21,335 nt of DNA from a virus. Under the pieces are notes generated by a model. The model worked only from the letters and a program-made list of their open reading frames with translations, did not search any database and was not told where the DNA came from. Shown one piece after another: positions 20,586-21,335 of this stretch (within the stretch, counting starts at the first letter, position 1; the number at the start of each line of letters is the position of its first letter). The DNA is taken from positions 1-21,335 of IMG/VR virus record IMGVR_UViG_3300009285_011817. One strand, given 5' to 3'. The position numbers and the translations under genes are program-made.

Positions 20586-20780
20586 ATGAGTTATCAGGTA
20601 ATGGCTGTGACGATAAAAAAGCAAGGGAGCACCGTGCTCCCTCGCTCTATAGTATTCGACAACCTAAAAAGGGCTATCGAAGTGATGCGGCGATACCATG
20701 CTGAAGAAACAGCATGGTGGGAAGAAATCGGAGAGAGAAATCTCTCCGAAAAAGAATTTTTTTATGTGAAAAAAATCTAG
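20586..20780 (+). CDS. 64-aa hypothetical protein in the hairpin array
   Basis: ATG 20586 has AGGAG seven bases upstream. The protein reads MSYQVMAVTIKKQGSTVLPR, a beta start, then a helix (NLKRAIEVMRRYHAEETAWW) and a charged end (EKEFFYVKKI). It could be a diverged relative of the preceding 50-aa protein: both start with a Y-x-x-x-AV strand and have a hydrophobic-F-hydrophobic-helix pattern after a turn. Internal inverted repeats are AGGGAGCAC/GTGCTCCCT (20624-20642), ACCATGCTG/CAGCATGGT (20695-20718), TCGGAGAGA-GAAA-TCTCTCCGA (20728-20749) and an A/T-only stem ATTTTTTT/AAAAAAAT (20756-20776). No known family. Confidence 0.6.
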   Translation: MSYQVMAVTIKKQGSTVLPRSIVFDNLKRAIEVMRRYHAEETAWWEEIGERNLSEKEFFYVKKI

Positions 20781-20799
20781 ATCAGAAAAAATCCATGGG

Positions 20800-20895
20800 A
20801 TGAAATACTCCATGGTCAAATTTTGTGACCCCATCCGGGGTCAAAGGCTACCATCCAATGGCGCTAGGATGGTAGCTGAGTTTATAACTGGTTAA
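20800..20895 (+). CDS. Possible micro-ORF, 31 aa, start codon in a hairpin loop
   Basis: ATG 20800 lies between CCATGG arms (20793-20798 and 20810-20815). The frame reads MKYSMVKFCDPIRGQRLPSN and ends VAEFITG with TAA at 20893. It shares its first four residues (MKYS), and GGGATGAAATACTCC at DNA level, with the micro-ORF at 20234. It would end just upstream of the ribosome site of the next gene, so it could act as a leader peptide. No separate ribosome site is visible. Coding is unproven. Confidence 0.3.
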   Translation: MKYSMVKFCDPIRGQRLPSNGARMVAEFITG

Positions 20896-20914
20896 AAAAT
20901 CAGCGCCAAGGAGG
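20847..20914 (+). promoter_or_regulatory. Possible pseudoknot leader next to a ribosome site
   Basis: GCTACCATCC (20847-20856) pairs with GGATGGTAGC (20867-20876), leaving loop AATGGCGCTA. The loop bases TGGCGCT (20859-20865) are perfectly complementary to AGCGCCA (20902-20908), which touches the AGGAGG ribosome site (from 20909) of the gene at 20920. An H-type pseudoknot would place structure against the Shine-Dalgarno. The complementarity is seen; control of translation is inference. Confidence 0.45.
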
Positions 20915-20919
20915 ATGAA

Positions 20920-21335
20920 ATGGATATTACAGCGGCAGTCCATCTTCTGGCCAGTGCTGGCCAGAAGATGGAACGTGAGCAAATATTACTACTCGAATCC
21001 TACCAGGTTGTGTCGCTTGAAAGTTACCGCCTGCAGCCAGGCGGTAACTTCAGCTGGGGAAAAACTTTTCCCCAACTAAAGGGAGCGCAGATAATCGGGA
21101 CAACATTGTCCCGATTTAGAAGTTACGTAAAGTCCCATGAGGGCAAAGTCCCATCATGGGAAGAGCTGAAAAAGTGGGAAACCGCCAAGCGGTTTCCCAA
21201 GGCTGACGGCGGAGAGGCTATCTCCGCCAAGCCAAAGAACAAGTCAAGGCCCGCGGAAATGTCCACAAACCAGATCAATAACTCCTGCGACGGGGCCAAC
21301 CGGGATAATTTCCCGGTTGTGCCTCTAAAGGCACA
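20920..21335 (+). CDS. Hypothetical protein in the hairpin array, partial at right edge
   Basis: ATG 20920 has AAGGAGG five bases upstream. The frame stays open to the window end, giving 138 residues (MDITAAVHLLASAGQKMERE ...). The N-terminus is helical; then come YQVVSLESYRLQPGGNFSWG, TLSRFRSYVKSHEGKVPSW and a basic, low-complexity region (KPKNKSRPAEM). It may be a DNA- or RNA-binding protein by its charge, but no motif is recognised. Inverted repeats fill the gene: 20939-20954/20957-20972 (16 bp, loop 2), 21021-21033/21038-21050 (13 bp), 21055-21063/21066-21074, 21093-21103/21106-21116, 21133-21140/21154-21161, 21175-21185/21189-21199, 21208-21215/21221-21228, 21297-21305/21311-21319 and 21318-21323/21330-21335. 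None breaks the frame. Confidence 0.65.
   Translation, partial: MDITAAVHLLASAGQKMEREQILLLESYQVVSLESYRLQPGGNFSWGKTFPQLKGAQIIGTTLSRFRSYVKSHEGKVPSWEELKKWETAKRFPKADGGEAISAKPKNKSRPAEMSTNQINNSCDGANRDNFPVVPLKA

Larger units (their letters stand above)
20356..21335 (+). repeat. Dense hairpin array, part 2
   Basis: About two dozen inverted repeats occur in this kilobase (coordinates are in the gene entries), plus TGACCCC-ATCC-GGGGTCA at 20826-20843. Arms run from 6 to 16 bp; loops are mostly 2-9 bases; centre-to-centre spacing is mostly 25-80 bases. They ignore gene borders, lying in coding sequence and leaders alike, and continue to the last base of the window. The genes on the left (1-18082) show nothing comparable. 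Confidence 0.85.

Noticed and set aside
19985-21335. CRISPR array
   Set aside because: Spacing and arm sequences are all different, there are no direct repeats of constant length, and the region is coding.
19985-21335. Insertions of a mobile palindromic element family
   Set aside because: The arms are unrelated between hairpins (apart from the two leader copies), so copies of a single element cannot explain them.

Overview
The window reads as a stretch of a tailed double-stranded DNA phage (Caudoviricetes), or of an integrated relative. It carries an HK97-type head and packaging module: large terminase, portal, protease fused to scaffold, HK97-fold capsid protein and head-tail connector. Genes are tightly packed, overlap by a few bases, and mostly have clear AGGAGG-type ribosome sites. 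I see nothing that identifies the host beyond it being a Shine-Dalgarno-using bacterium with sigma70-like promoters. No tRNA, rRNA, insertion sequence or CRISPR array was found.

Layout. (1) Positions 1-15415, minus strand, read right to left: a probable small terminase, the large terminase, a small zinc-ribbon gene squeezed between terminase and portal, the portal, a small two-repeat helical protein, a 1371-residue nucleic-acid end-repair polyprotein, protease plus scaffold with an internal scaffold start, the major capsid protein, connector and small virion genes, and then three genes with signal-peptide or membrane-anchor N-termini (one lectin-like; the last runs off the left edge). A consensus-like promoter (TTGACA-17-TATTGT) at 15471-15499 fires leftward into this operon. 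(2) Positions 15524-18082, plus strand: small accessory or early genes, namely a SEC-C zinc protein, a protein with four helix-turn-helix units, small proteins with paired cysteines, and a short beta-class DNA methyltransferase. A promoter (TTGACA-17-TATCTT) at 15772-15800 serves most of them. (3) Positions 18083-19949: about 1.87 kb without a convincing gene. It holds direct repeats, iteron-like units, palindromes, a TATAAT box and a long run of strong hairpins with two boxA-like motifs. (4) Positions 19950-21335, plus strand: small genes in which nearly every 30-60 bases there is a perfect or near-perfect hairpin inside the coding sequence.

The two most unusual things are these. First, the polyprotein in the head operon combines a HAD phosphatase, a nucleotidyltransferase-like domain, an ATP-dependent DNA ligase and two LigD-type 3'-phosphoesterase domains (the second apparently dead). 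This suggests an end-healing and sealing machine made together with, and perhaps packaged in, the virion. Second, the right-hand 2.5 kb is a dense hairpin array that runs through non-coding and coding DNA alike. The hairpins differ in sequence but share a format, with short loops of mostly 2-9 nt. Ribosome sites sit just after conserved hairpins whose loops are inverted between copies. One leader can form a pseudoknot, and several hairpins have mutually exclusive partners. I do not recognise this arrangement from any named system.
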